NCBI GenBank assembly: GCA_013816245.1
Contig: JACDEU010000009.1
Span: forward strand, 1-64,000
DNA length: 64,000 nucleotides
Reading direction: 5' to 3'
Source of the DNA: Actinomycetota bacterium
GTDB taxonomy: Bacteria; Actinomycetota; Thermoleophilia; Gaiellales; Gaiellaceae
Each line of letters begins with the position of its first letter. Within the stretch, counting starts at the first letter, position 1. The notes beneath the pieces were generated by a model. That model had not been told where the DNA came from and did no database searches. It saw only the letters and a program-made list of their open reading frames with translations. Of the stretch, positions 34,803 to 42,414 are shown one piece after another. The translations under genes and the position numbers were made by a program.

Positions 34803-35706
34803 GGCCACGCGGATCGAGTATCGCGAAGAGCCCTGCAAGAGCGCCCTGAATCCCGTCAAGGGCATGGGCTTCAAGTGGTCCCTGAACCCCTACATGGGCT
34901 GCGTCCACCGGTGCACGTTCTGTTACGTCAGGGCATTCGAGAAGCGGTCGGACCGGCCCTCCGATGATCGGTACGGGACGTCGATCCGAGTGAAAACGAA
35001 CATCGCCGAGGTCTTGCGCAAAGAGCTTGCGCGCTCCACCTGGCAGCGCGAGCAGGTGACCATCGGGGCTGCAACCGATCCGTACCAGCCCGTCGAAGGG
35101 AAGTTCAAGCTGACGCGCGCGTGCCTCGAGATGTTGGGGGCTGCCTCGAATCCGTTCGCGATCATCACGCGCGGGCCGATGATCGTGCGCGACCTCGACG
35201 TGCTCGTGGAGGCGGCGCAGCGCGCTGACGTCAGCGTCACGTTCTCGATCCCCACGCTCGACGAGGACGTCTGGAAGCGGACCGAGCCGTCGACCGCTCA
35301 CCCGCGACAGCGATTGCGCGCGGTGAAGGCTCTCGTCGACGCGGGCGTCAAGGCGAGCGTCGGGATGGCGCCGATCCTGCCCGGGATCTCGGACCGGCCG
35401 GAGCAGTTACGCGAGGTCGTGCGGGCCGCGCGGGAGGCCGGCGCGACGGGCGTCTGGGCCAACCTGCTCTTTCTGCGGCCGGGAACGCGCGAGCATTTCC
35501 TCGAGCATCTGGCCGAGGACTGGCCCGAGCAGCTTCCGCTCTACGAGCGGCTCTACGCCCGCCGCCGGGCCTACCTGGGCGCAGAGGAGCGGAATCCGCT
35601 GCGGGCCGAGGTCTCGAAGCTCGCCCGGGAGCACGGCATCCGGGACCGGCGAAAGGTCCGCCTGAGCCCTCCGCCCGAGCCCGAACAGCTTTCGTTGGCG
35701 CTCTGA
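34801..35706 (+). CDS. Radical SAM protein, SPL/Rv2578c-like family
   Basis: The 301-residue protein has the radical SAM cluster motif at Cys34, Cys38 and Cys41 (MGCVHRCTFCY). ALNPVKGMGFKWSLNPY lies before it, and IGAATDPYQPVEGKFKLTR and SVTFSIPTLDEDVWKRTEP follow. These match the spore-photoproduct-lyase-related family common in actinobacteria (Rv2578c type). The catalysed reaction is unknown for these non-sporulating homologues; DNA lesion repair is sometimes suggested. ATG 34801 is backed by a TATACT box. Complete and of normal length. Confidence 0.88.
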   Translation: MATRIEYREEPCKSALNPVKGMGFKWSLNPYMGCVHRCTFCYVRAFEKRSDRPSDDRYGTSIRVKTNIAEVLRKELARSTWQREQVTIGAATDPYQPVEGKFKLTRACLEMLGAASNPFAIITRGPMIVRDLDVLVEAAQRADVSVTFSIPTLDEDVWKRTEPSTAHPRQRLRAVKALVDAGVKASVGMAPILPGISDRPEQLREVVRAAREAGATGVWANLLFLRPGTREHFLEHLAEDWPEQLPLYERLYARRRAYLGAEERNPLRAEVSKLAREHGIRDRRKVRLSPPPEPEQLSLAL

Positions 35707-35759
35707 CGAAGTCGTCCTGGCAGCTCGAAATGGTTGCTTTCAGAGAGCCGGATGGAGAC

Positions 35760-35786
35760 GGCCGCACGGGCAAAGCCCGCACGGCC
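35760..35786 (+). repeat. Hairpin with CGGGC-AAA-GCCCG core
   Basis: GGCCG-CA-CGGGC, loop AAA, GCCCG-CA-CGGCC: two 5-bp stems separated by a symmetric CA/CA internal loop. The 14-base core CGGGCAAAGCCCGC (35767-35780) recurs exactly at 49705-49718. Confidence 0.55.
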
Positions 35787-35823
35787 TCTCTGCGGCGCCG
35801 GCGATGCCGACGCCTGGGCGGAA

Positions 35824-35829
35824 TATCAT
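35824..35829 (+). promoter_or_regulatory. Putative -10 box, leaderless response regulator
   Basis: TATCAT ends 9 bases before GTG 35839, with no Shine-Dalgarno sequence. Confidence 0.35.
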
Positions 35830-35838
35830 CCGCGCACG

Positions 35839-36468
35839 GTGTCGACTCCCTCTGAGATCACCTGCCTGATCGTCGACGACCACGAGGTCGTAAGGGAAGG
35901 CCTGAGGCTCTCGCTCTCGCGAGCGCCGCACATCCGTGTGATCGGCGAGGCGTCGGACGGGGCAAGCGCCGTCGCGCTCGCGGAACGCCGCCGCCCGAAC
36001 GTCGTGATCATGGACGTGCGCATGCCCGGGATGGACGGGCTCGAGGCGACGAAGATCCTCACGGAAAAGGTTCCCGAGTCGGCCGTCCTGATCTTCACGG
36101 CGTACAGCGAGCGCTCGCTCCTCAGCCGCGGCCTCGAGTCGGGCGCGAAGGGCTACATCTTGAAGGAGGCGCCGCACCAGACGTTGTTGCGCGCAATCGA
36201 GAAGGTGGCCGGCGGCGAGGGGTACGTCGACCCGGCGCTCATGCCGGCATTCCTGACCGGCAAGGACAAAGACGAGATGCTCACCGGGCGCGAGCGCGAG
36301 ATCTTGCAGTTGCTCGCGGACGGGATGTCGAACCAGGAAGTCGCGGCGAAGCTCTTCATCAGCCAGGAGACCGTGAAGAGCCACGTCCGGCACATCCTCG
36401 CCAAGCTGGAAGCTGACACGCGCACGCAAGCGGTTGCGATTGCGCTTCGCGAAGCGATCATCGACTAG
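35839..36468 (+). CDS. NarL/FixJ-family response regulator
   Basis: The 209-residue two-domain regulator has a receiver domain at 6-125 with acidic pocket LIVDDHE, phospho-acceptor Asp59 (VVIMDVRMPGMDG) and the switch lysine in GYILKEA. The LuxR-type helix-turn-helix is at about 145-205: LTGREREILQLLADGMSNQEVA, then VKSHVRHILAKL. GTG 35839 begins the receiver; upstream frame is a hairpin. It pairs with the kinase that follows and overlaps it, so the two form a two-component system. Confidence 0.92.
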   Translation: MSTPSEITCLIVDDHEVVREGLRLSLSRAPHIRVIGEASDGASAVALAERRRPNVVIMDVRMPGMDGLEATKILTEKVPESAVLIFTAYSERSLLSRGLESGAKGYILKEAPHQTLLRAIEKVAGGEGYVDPALMPAFLTGKDKDEMLTGREREILQLLADGMSNQEVAAKLFISQETVKSHVRHILAKLEADTRTQAVAIALREAIID

Positions 36469-37621
36469 AGCCGGACTGCTCGTCGTGGCGTTCGCGGCGG
36501 CGGCGGTCCTCGTCGTCGTCGCACTTGCGCTCGGCAGCCATCCGCTCACCCTCGCCGCCCTCGCGCTTGCGATCGCGATCGCCGGGATCGTCGCCGCGTC
36601 GCTGATCGTGACGGAGCGTCGCCGGCACGAGGCAGCCGAACGGCAGCTGACGAGCGAGGCGCGCTTCCTGGAGGCACTCGTTGAGACGATGGGGTCGATC
36701 GTCGGCGGGGCCGAAGTGATCGAGCGCACGCGTCAGGAAGCGGAACGGCTCTTCGAGGCGCGCGCACGATTGCTCTCGCCCGGCGAGCGCCCGCGTCCGG
36801 CGCCGGCGGAGAACGCCATCGTGATTCCGCTGCGTGCCCGCGACGAGGAGATCGGCGCACTGCGCCTGACGCGTGATCGGCCTTTCGATCGCGCCGACGT
36901 CGTGCGCGCGACCGTGCTTGCGGACTTCGCCGCGCGCGAGCACGAGAATGCGCAACTGCTCGACGACGCAAGAGTCCGTGAGGCCGAGCGCTCACGCTTG
37001 TCGGATCAGCTGATCACGGCCGAACAGGACGAACGGCGCAGATTGGCGAACGAGCTGCACGACGGCGCGGTGCAATCGCTTTCCGGAGTGGCGCTGCTGC
37101 TCGACGCGGGATTGAACTCGATTGCAGAAGGGCGGGACACGGAGGCGCAGGAGATCATCGGCAGGGCACTCGAGCGGCATCGCGCGACGATCGGGCAGCT
37201 GCGGAATCTCTCGTTCAACCTCGAGCCGGTCGTCCTGCGGGACCAGGGGTTCGGGCCTGCGGTGCGCGCACTGACCGACCAGATCGCGCTCGCGCACAGC
37301 GTGCGCGTCGAGGTCGACGTGGATGCCGCGGAACGCCTCGCGCAGCAAACGCAGGCCGCGATGTACCAGATCATCCGAGAGGCAATCGACCAGGCGGTGC
37401 GGCGTGGGCCGAAGACCCTCAGGGTGACGATGCGTGAGACGGACGACGGTGGGCTCGAGACAGCGATCGCCGACGATGCGCCCGGCGAGCGCCGGCGCCG
37501 CAGCCTTGACGAGCTCGCGGAGCGGGCGCGAACGCTGAACGGCGTCCTGACCGTGGATCAGGGCGAAGAGGTGGGCACGACGGTCCGCGTCGCACTCCCG
37601 CCGTATGCAACGTCCCGTTAG
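36434..37621 (+). CDS. NarX/DesK-type (HisKA_3) membrane sensor kinase with atypical ATP site
   Basis: Two N-terminal membrane helices (about 13-33 and 38-60) are followed by a GAF-like region (80-180). The HisKA_3 phosphorylation box is AEQDERRRLANELHDGAVQ, with His209, and the C-terminal HATPase domain follows. The N-box reads REAIDQAVRRG, where family members have REALxNAxKH: the Mg-ATP asparagine is Gln320. The G1 box is IADDAPGE rather than DDGxG. The kinase may be weak or act mainly as a phosphatase. TTG 36434 overlaps the regulator by 35 bases; GTG 36485 is an alternative start. Confidence 0.85.
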   Translation: MRLRFAKRSSTRAGLLVVAFAAAAVLVVVALALGSHPLTLAALALAIAIAGIVAASLIVTERRRHEAAERQLTSEARFLEALVETMGSIVGGAEVIERTRQEAERLFEARARLLSPGERPRPAPAENAIVIPLRARDEEIGALRLTRDRPFDRADVVRATVLADFAAREHENAQLLDDARVREAERSRLSDQLITAEQDERRRLANELHDGAVQSLSGVALLLDAGLNSIAEGRDTEAQEIIGRALERHRATIGQLRNLSFNLEPVVLRDQGFGPAVRALTDQIALAHSVRVEVDVDAAERLAQQTQAAMYQIIREAIDQAVRRGPKTLRVTMRETDDGGLETAIADDAPGERRRRSLDELAERARTLNGVLTVDQGEEVGTTVRVALPPYATSR

Positions 37622-37626
37622 GCCAT

Positions 37627-37675
37627 GTGCCAGAGTCCCTGGCACGTGTCGCTTCAGGCCCTGTCACGTGCCTGG
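37627..37675. repeat. REP-like palindrome cluster after the kinase gene
   Basis: GTGCCAGAGTCCCTGGCAC (37627-37645) is a close relative of the palindrome at 3362-3384, missing the inner bases. A further degenerate GTCACGTGCCTGGCAC copy follows. The cluster lies six bases after the kinase stop. Confidence 0.6.
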
Positions 37676-37692
37676 CACCGGACGTGGCTGGT

Positions 37693-37698
37693 TAGGAT
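37693..37698 (+). promoter_or_regulatory. Putative -10 box, leaderless start at 37708
   Basis: TAGGAT ends 9 bases before ATG 37708; no Shine-Dalgarno sequence. Confidence 0.35.
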
Positions 37699-37707
37699 GC
37701 GCGGCCG

Positions 37708-37902
37708 ATGGCCGAACGCGATGGAAAGCACCTTCTCTTCATCTGGAAGCCCAGCGGCTACGAGCTGCGCGAGGCCGACGGCGACGCGCCTGCGGTCGGC
37801 TCGAAGGTAGAGGTCGACGACCGCGAGGAGCAGGTGGTCAAGATCGCCCCCTCGCCGCTGCCGAACGACACCCGGCCCTGCGCGTACCTACAGGCCGTCT
37901 AG
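37708..37902 (+). CDS. Small hypothetical protein (64 aa)
   Basis: The short soluble protein has alternating strand-like segments: HLLFIWKPSGYELREADG, VGSKVEVDDREEQVVKIAPSPLP, then a CAYLQAV end. It could form a small beta-sheet. Codon use is coding-like and a TANNNT box lies upstream. It overlaps the convergent flavoprotein end by 15 bases. No family is recognised. Confidence 0.6.
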   Translation: MAERDGKHLLFIWKPSGYELREADGDAPAVGSKVEVDDREEQVVKIAPSPLPNDTRPCAYLQAV

Positions 37903-39006
37903 CGCCGACTCTGCGGCGATCCGGCCGAATACGAGCGCGGCCGCCAGCCCACTCGCATAACCGCCCGTCGAGATGCCGCCCGCATCTGCCCCTGCGGCGA
38001 ACAGTCCTTCCGTCCCGACCACCCGCGCCGACTGGTCGATCCGCAGCCCGCCGATGGTGTGCGTGATGCCGGGCCGTACGCGCACTGCGACGCGCGCGCC
38101 CTGCGGCGCGGGAAACGGAAGCTCGCCGGGATCGACCCGGGTCGGTGCGCGCGCGACGATGTCCGCCACCTTGCCGCCACGAACCGGCTGGTCGAGCGCG
38201 TTGTCGTCAAGCACGTACCACGCCCGTCCTTCCGGTTGTTGCGCGGTCGCCTGCACGAGGTCGTTCTCCGACCACGAGACCTCTCCCTGGAAGAATTTTT
38301 CGCCCCGATCGTTGTAGACGCGCGCATGACGGCCGTACAGCTGCGCGAGTGGGACGAACTCCTCCTCGGAGAACTCTGTATCGGCCATGTTGCGACCGTA
38401 GAACTCGTCCATCCCGGCCGACAGCTCGGCCCCACGGCCGAGCGCGAGGCGTAGGCCGTCGCCGCTGCTCCACGGATTCGCCCGCAGCCTCAGCGAGCCA
38501 GCGGGGTGGATGTGCTCGGCAACGAGCGTCCCGTCACCCTGAAAGCCGCCCGTCGCGAGAATCGTCGGCTCCTCGGTTGCGGGCTCCCCGACGCGAAGGT
38601 CACCCGCAGCGCGCACGAGCGTCTCGGTCAGACCTCGCGAGTCGAAGCGCTTGCCGACCGTGCGCGGGTTACCGGTGTCGTGCTCGACGACCGGCGCACC
38701 AATCGACTCGAGCCACGCGAGCCCCTCGTCGAGCCGTTCCCACACCACGCGCTGCAGCGTTTCGTCGCCGCCCGGACACTCCTCACGAAACTCGTCCCAG
38801 TCACGGAAGCGCCAGATGACGCAGCTCGAGAGAAGCATGGAGCCCCCCGGGCGCGTTCCCTTCTCGTACACGACAGGCACCGCGCCGAGCTCGCGGGCGC
38901 GAGCCGCCGCGGACAGACCGGCCATGCCGGCCCCCGCGATGCCTACTGCAGTGCGAATCCCGGCTTGTGCTCGACGTATTCGATGCGCACGCGTTCCGGG
39001 CCCCAC
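37888..39006 (-). CDS. FAD-dependent fumarate reductase/ketosteroid dehydrogenase-like flavoprotein
   Basis: The flavoprotein of about 370 residues has the dinucleotide motif GIAGAGMAGLSAA, then VVYEKGTRPGGSM, ILATGGFQGD and GITHTIGGLRIDQSARVVG. GLFAAGADAGGISTGGYASGLAAA, the C-terminal FAD/substrate arm, is also present. It belongs to FAD_binding_2, which reduces or dehydrogenates small acids or ketosteroids. It is shorter than usual (450-550 aa); the region between RAAGDLRVG and ATGGF is compressed. The only start upstream of the GxGxxG is GTG 39006, 63 bases inside the VOC gene. Probably coupled to that gene; substrate unknown. Confidence 0.8.
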   Translation of the reverse strand: MGPGTRAHRIRRAQAGIRTAVGIAGAGMAGLSAAARARELGAVPVVYEKGTRPGGSMLLSSCVIWRFRDWDEFREECPGGDETLQRVVWERLDEGLAWLESIGAPVVEHDTGNPRTVGKRFDSRGLTETLVRAAGDLRVGEPATEEPTILATGGFQGDGTLVAEHIHPAGSLRLRANPWSSGDGLRLALGRGAELSAGMDEFYGRNMADTEFSEEEFVPLAQLYGRHARVYNDRGEKFFQGEVSWSENDLVQATAQQPEGRAWYVLDDNALDQPVRGGKVADIVARAPTRVDPGELPFPAPQGARVAVRVRPGITHTIGGLRIDQSARVVGTEGLFAAGADAGGISTGGYASGLAAALVFGRIAAESALDGL

Positions 39007-39608
39007 ACGAAGACGGCACGCGTGTTCGCGGCGTCGACCACCTTGTCGACGATGTCGCGCTTCTCGGCTTCGTCGATGACGGGATCGACCTCGTCGACGA
39101 GCACCGCGACGTGATTCAGCAACGGTTTGTCGGGATCGCCGGGATCACCGCGGTGGAATTCGACGTAGGCCCCGCCGACCTCGACGCGAGGATGTCCAGC
39201 GCCGGACGGCTCGGCGGGATTGAAGCCGAGCTCGGTGTAGTCCTTCGCCGTCTGTTCGGGATCCGCCGAGACGAGCGCGACATGGTCGAGGTCGTACTCG
39301 ACATCTGTCGGCGCTTCCACGAGCTGTACTCGAACACCCTCGCCGAGCTCGAGCTCGGCGCTCGGAAGGTCGGCCGTTGCACGCTCGAGATCGTTGACGC
39401 GCAGCGCGACGTGCTTGAACGCGCCCTGCTCGCGCGGGCCTTCTGCGGTGAACAAGGTCAACTTTCCGCGTCGTGCGTCCGAACCGACGAGCGTGAACGC
39501 ATCCTGCCGGTCGATGATGTGCATTCCGACGTGCTCGGTCAGGAAATCGACGATCGGCTCGCGGTCCGTCACCCAGAAGGCGACGTGGTCCAGGGTCCTC
39601 GGCTTCAC
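38943..39608 (-). CDS. VOC-family (glyoxalase/bleomycin resistance-like) protein
   Basis: The 221-residue protein contains two VOC modules: LDHVAFWVTDREPIVDFL with FKHVALRVNDLE, and YDLDHVALVSADPEQT with YVEFHRGDP and LNHVAVLVDEV. Candidate metal ligands are the HVA histidines and the Glu of AYVEFHR. It overlaps the downstream flavoprotein, suggesting a shared aromatic or dicarbonyl substrate pathway (inference). Confidence 0.8.
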   Translation of the reverse strand: MKPRTLDHVAFWVTDREPIVDFLTEHVGMHIIDRQDAFTLVGSDARRGKLTLFTAEGPREQGAFKHVALRVNDLERATADLPSAELELGEGVRVQLVEAPTDVEYDLDHVALVSADPEQTAKDYTELGFNPAEPSGAGHPRVEVGGAYVEFHRGDPGDPDKPLLNHVAVLVDEVDPVIDEAEKRDIVDKVVDAANTRAVFVWGPERVRIEYVEHKPGFALQ

Positions 39609-39621
39609 GTCGCCAGGGTAC

Positions 39622-39786
39622 CTAGCTGCTGCTGTCCTTCGTCTCGCCCTTCTCCGCTCGCTCTTTGTTGACGGTCCGCGCGGCGATTTCCTTCGCGCGC
39701 TTCGTGCTCCGCCCCTGCTTCAGCTCCGATTCCTTGATGTGCTCGTACTGACGCTCGCGCTTATCGCTCCAGGCATCCTGCGGCAT
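39622..39786 (-). CDS. Small basic protein of the plasmid-stabilisation-like family
   Basis: The 54-residue highly charged protein begins MPQDAWSDKRERQYEHIK and continues KRAKEIAARTVNKERA. This pattern is common to short bacterial proteins often labelled plasmid stabilisation or Ku-associated. ATG 39786 is preceded by AGGGGGCTCTGAA, a good ribosome site. It is probably nucleic-acid associated; the role is unproven. Confidence 0.75.
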   Translation of the reverse strand: MPQDAWSDKRERQYEHIKESELKQGRSTKRAKEIAARTVNKERAEKGETKDSSS

Positions 39787-39839
39787 TTCAGAGCCCCCTC
39801 TGATGGACGACGAGCGTCCCTTGCCCACTTCCGCGCGGG

Positions 39840-40145
39840 TTATTCCAGGGGTGGATTCTGGACGTTGTGCTCGGTCGCGTACTCGTCTGTGAGCTTGTTC
39901 ACGACGTCCATGCCTTCGCCGTACGCGTAGTTGATCTTCACGAAGGGCTGCCACTTGTCCGGCAGCGCATCCTCCGGGAAGATCGCCTCGACCGGGCATT
40001 CCGGCTCGCAGGCGCCGCAGTCGATGCACTCCTCGGGATCGATCACGAGGATGCGCTCCGCCTGGTGGATGCAATCGACGGGGCAGACATCCACGCAGGA
40101 CAGATCTTTGATGTCGATGCAGGGCTCGGCGATGATGTACGTCAC
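39840..40145 (-). CDS. fdxA: Ferredoxin, 7Fe-8S (FdxA/FdxC-like)
   Basis: The 101-residue electron carrier begins MTYIIAEPCIDIKD, as in actinobacterial FdxC/FdxA. Cys 9, 17, 21 and 25 and Cys 40, 43, 46 and 50 provide a 3Fe-4S plus 4Fe-4S pattern (second motif CIDCGACEPECP). An acidic C-terminal extension (NKLTDEYATEHN) is typical. It may serve cytochromes P450 or the flavoproteins nearby. Complete. Confidence 0.94.
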   Translation of the reverse strand: MTYIIAEPCIDIKDLSCVDVCPVDCIHQAERILVIDPEECIDCGACEPECPVEAIFPEDALPDKWQPFVKINYAYGEGMDVVNKLTDEYATEHNVQNPPLE

Positions 40146-40152
40146 GGGACCG

Positions 40153-40467
40153 TCACTCTACTGAGGAGGTCAGCTCCTCGACGACCTCAACCGCCCGCTC
40201 CTGCAGCGCGTTCTTGACGAGCACCTGGTCGAACCCGGCCTCGTGCGCGCGACGCAATCCGGCCGTGTCGGTGTGCCCGCCGAAGCCGAGAATTGGTACC
40301 TCCGGATACGAGTCGGCCACGTCCATGGGATCGACGCGGCTGATGTCAGCGATCACGAGATCCGGCCAGTCGACGCTGTCGGTCGTGACGAAGTGATGTC
40401 CAGGGAGCAACGCCTCGAGCTTGCCCCGAAAGAAGACATCGACCCCACACAGCAGGATCGTCGCCAC
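40153..40467 (-). CDS. Receiver-like domain protein
   Basis: The 104-residue protein from GTG 40467 has the alternating fold of a response-regulator receiver: VATILLCGVDVFF, PDLVIADISRVDP, PILGFGGHTD and FDQVLVKNAL, the last carrying the switch lysine. Asp in VIADISR would be the phospho-acceptor, but the acidic pair after strand 1 is replaced (CGVDVFF), so phosphorylation is doubtful. No output domain. It probably acts as a protein-interaction module. Confidence 0.6.
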   Translation of the reverse strand: MATILLCGVDVFFRGKLEALLPGHHFVTTDSVDWPDLVIADISRVDPMDVADSYPEVPILGFGGHTDTAGLRRAHEAGFDQVLVKNALQERAVEVVEELTSSVE

Positions 40468-40529
40468 GCCGGGAGGGTATGCCGTCCACGCCGATGGTTC
40501 AAGCCTTCGAGCCATGAGAAAGTCACCCC

Positions 40530-40883
40530 GTGGGAGACGCGCGCATGAGCCCGGAGGAGCTCGAGGGCGCGTATCAGGCCGGGCTCGAGCTGATCAGGAG
40601 CGGCGAGTACTTCGCCGCCCACGAGGAGCTCGAGGAGGTCTGGCGAGCAGCCGCTGCGGACGAGCGGGATTTCTTCCAAGGTCTCGTGCATGTTGCCGTC
40701 GCCTGGTACCAGGCCGGCCGTGGCCGAAGGATCGGAACGGAGCGCCAACTCGAGAAGGCGATCCGCAGACTGGCGCCGTTCGGTCCCGAGCACCGGGGCG
40801 TCGACGTCTCGCGACTCACCGCGCAACTCGCAGAGCTGCGTGCGCGAGGCTCCCTCGATCTGCCACCGCCCGACATCACGTAG
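40530..40883 (+). CDS. DUF309 domain protein
   Basis: The 117-residue all-helical protein has the DUF309 signature AGLELIRSGEYFAAHEELEEVW, with the HExxE-like triad, and RDFFQGLVHVAVAWYQAGRG. GTG 40530 is used; ATG 40545 is an alternative. Function unknown for the family. It is followed 21 bases later by the HerA-like ATPase on the same strand. Confidence 0.85.
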   Translation: MGDARMSPEELEGAYQAGLELIRSGEYFAAHEELEEVWRAAAADERDFFQGLVHVAVAWYQAGRGRRIGTERQLEKAIRRLAPFGPEHRGVDVSRLTAQLAELRARGSLDLPPPDIT

Positions 40884-40888
40884 TCGAC

Positions 40889-40894
40889 TAGGCT
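40889..40894 (+). promoter_or_regulatory. Putative -10 box, leaderless start at 40905
   Basis: TAGGCT ends 10 bases before GTG 40905; no Shine-Dalgarno sequence. Confidence 0.35.
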
Positions 40895-40904
40895 CCCGCG
40901 GATC

Positions 40905-42413
40905 GTGAGCGACTTCGGGAAGACAATCGCCGCTGCCTACGCGGCGGAAGGCGCGTCGATCGGAGTCGGCAAAGGGGTTCTCGACGGCAAGGTCGTGAGC
41001 GAGGCCGACATCCGACTGCCTTTGCGCAGCGCGAACAGGCACGGGCTGATTGCAGGAGCGACCGGAACGGGGAAGACTCGAACCTTGCAGCTGCTTGCCG
41101 AACAGCTCTCGGAACAGGGCGTCCCGGTCTTTGCCGCGGACGTAAAAGGCGACCTCTCCGGTATCGCCGCGCCCGGGGACGCATCCGGGCCGGCGGGCAA
41201 ACGAGCTGCGGAGCTCGGCGAGAAGTTCGAGCCGACTGGATTTCCGGCCGAGTACCTCTCGCTCGGCGGTATCGGGCCGGGCGTTCCGATCCGCGCAACC
41301 GTCTCCGACTTCGGGCCACAGCTGCTCGCAAAGGTTTTGGAGGCGAACGACACGCAGGAGCAGAGCCTGGCGCTCGTCTTTCGCTACGCCGACACCAAGG
41401 GGCTCCCGCTCCTCGATCTCTCCGACCTGAGGGCACTGCTGACCTTCCTCGAATCGGATGCCGGAAAGGCGGAGCTCTCCGGCATCGGCGGTGTCGCGTC
41501 GCAGACGATCGGTGTCCTGCTGCGCTCACTCGCGGGACTGGAGGACGGCGGCGGCAACGAGCTCTTCGGCGAGCCCCAGTTCGACGTCAACGACTTGCTG
41601 CGCACCGCCTCGGATGGGCGCGGCGTGATCTCCTGCCTCGAGCTGCCTGCCGTGCAGGACAAGCCCAAGCTCTTCTCGACCGCACTCATGTGGCTGCTCG
41701 CGGAGCTGTTCGAGGCACTCCCCGAGGTTGGCGACCTCGAGAAGCCAAAACTGGTCTTCTTCTTCGACGAGGCGCACCTCCTGTTCGACGAGGCGACGGA
41801 GGCTTTTCGCGAATCGGTGATCCAGACGGTGCGATTGATTCGGTCGAAAGGAGTCGGCGTGTTCTTCATCACGCAGGCGCCGAAGGACATCCACGAGGAC
41901 GTGCTCGCCCAGCTCGGCAACCGCGTGCAGCACGCATTGCGCGCCTTCACGCCGGACGACGAAAAGGCTCTACGCGCGACGGTGCGCACGTTTCCGAAAT
42001 CCGAGTACTACAAGCTCGAGGAGCTGCTGCCTGCGCTGGGCACCGGTGAGGCTGTGGTCACGATCCTTTCCGAAGGCGGCGTGCCCACGCCGGTCGTGCA
42101 CACGAAGATGCAAGCCCCGCGCTCGCGGATGGGAGCGGCCAACGACATAGCGGCAGCCTCGGCGCAGTCGCCCCTCGCTTCGAAGTATGCGACGCGAATC
42201 GACAGCCAGTCCGCGCGCGAGCTCCTCGCTGCGCGGCTCGAGACGGCACCCGACGAGAAACAGCAGCCGGTGAAGGAAGCACACCGCGACGCGGCCAAGG
42301 CGACCAGGGGAGGAACGGACGCGCTCGGTGACTTTCTCAACTCTCGCCAGGGGAAAACACTTCAGAAGGAAGTAGTACGCGGCGTCTTCGGCCTGCTGCG
42401 AAAGCGTTTGTAG
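40905..42413 (+). CDS. HerA/DUF853-type ATPase
   Basis: The 502-residue ATPase of the YjgR/DUF853 branch is related to HerA-FtsK translocases. Walker A is AGATGTGKTRT (about 49-57) and FAADVKGDLSGIA follows. Walker B is KLVFFFDEAHLLFDEA, and the sensor/arginine region is GVFFITQAPKDIHEDVLAQLGNRVQHAL. The C-terminus is helical (DFLNSRQGKTLQKEV). It probably forms a hexameric motor; its role is not established. Length and motifs are complete. Confidence 0.9.
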   Translation: MSDFGKTIAAAYAAEGASIGVGKGVLDGKVVSEADIRLPLRSANRHGLIAGATGTGKTRTLQLLAEQLSEQGVPVFAADVKGDLSGIAAPGDASGPAGKRAAELGEKFEPTGFPAEYLSLGGIGPGVPIRATVSDFGPQLLAKVLEANDTQEQSLALVFRYADTKGLPLLDLSDLRALLTFLESDAGKAELSGIGGVASQTIGVLLRSLAGLEDGGGNELFGEPQFDVNDLLRTASDGRGVISCLELPAVQDKPKLFSTALMWLLAELFEALPEVGDLEKPKLVFFFDEAHLLFDEATEAFRESVIQTVRLIRSKGVGVFFITQAPKDIHEDVLAQLGNRVQHALRAFTPDDEKALRATVRTFPKSEYYKLEELLPALGTGEAVVTILSEGGVPTPVVHTKMQAPRSRMGAANDIAAASAQSPLASKYATRIDSQSARELLAARLETAPDEKQQPVKEAHRDAAKATRGGTDALGDFLNSRQGKTLQKEVVRGVFGLLRKRL

Positions 42414-42414
42414 C

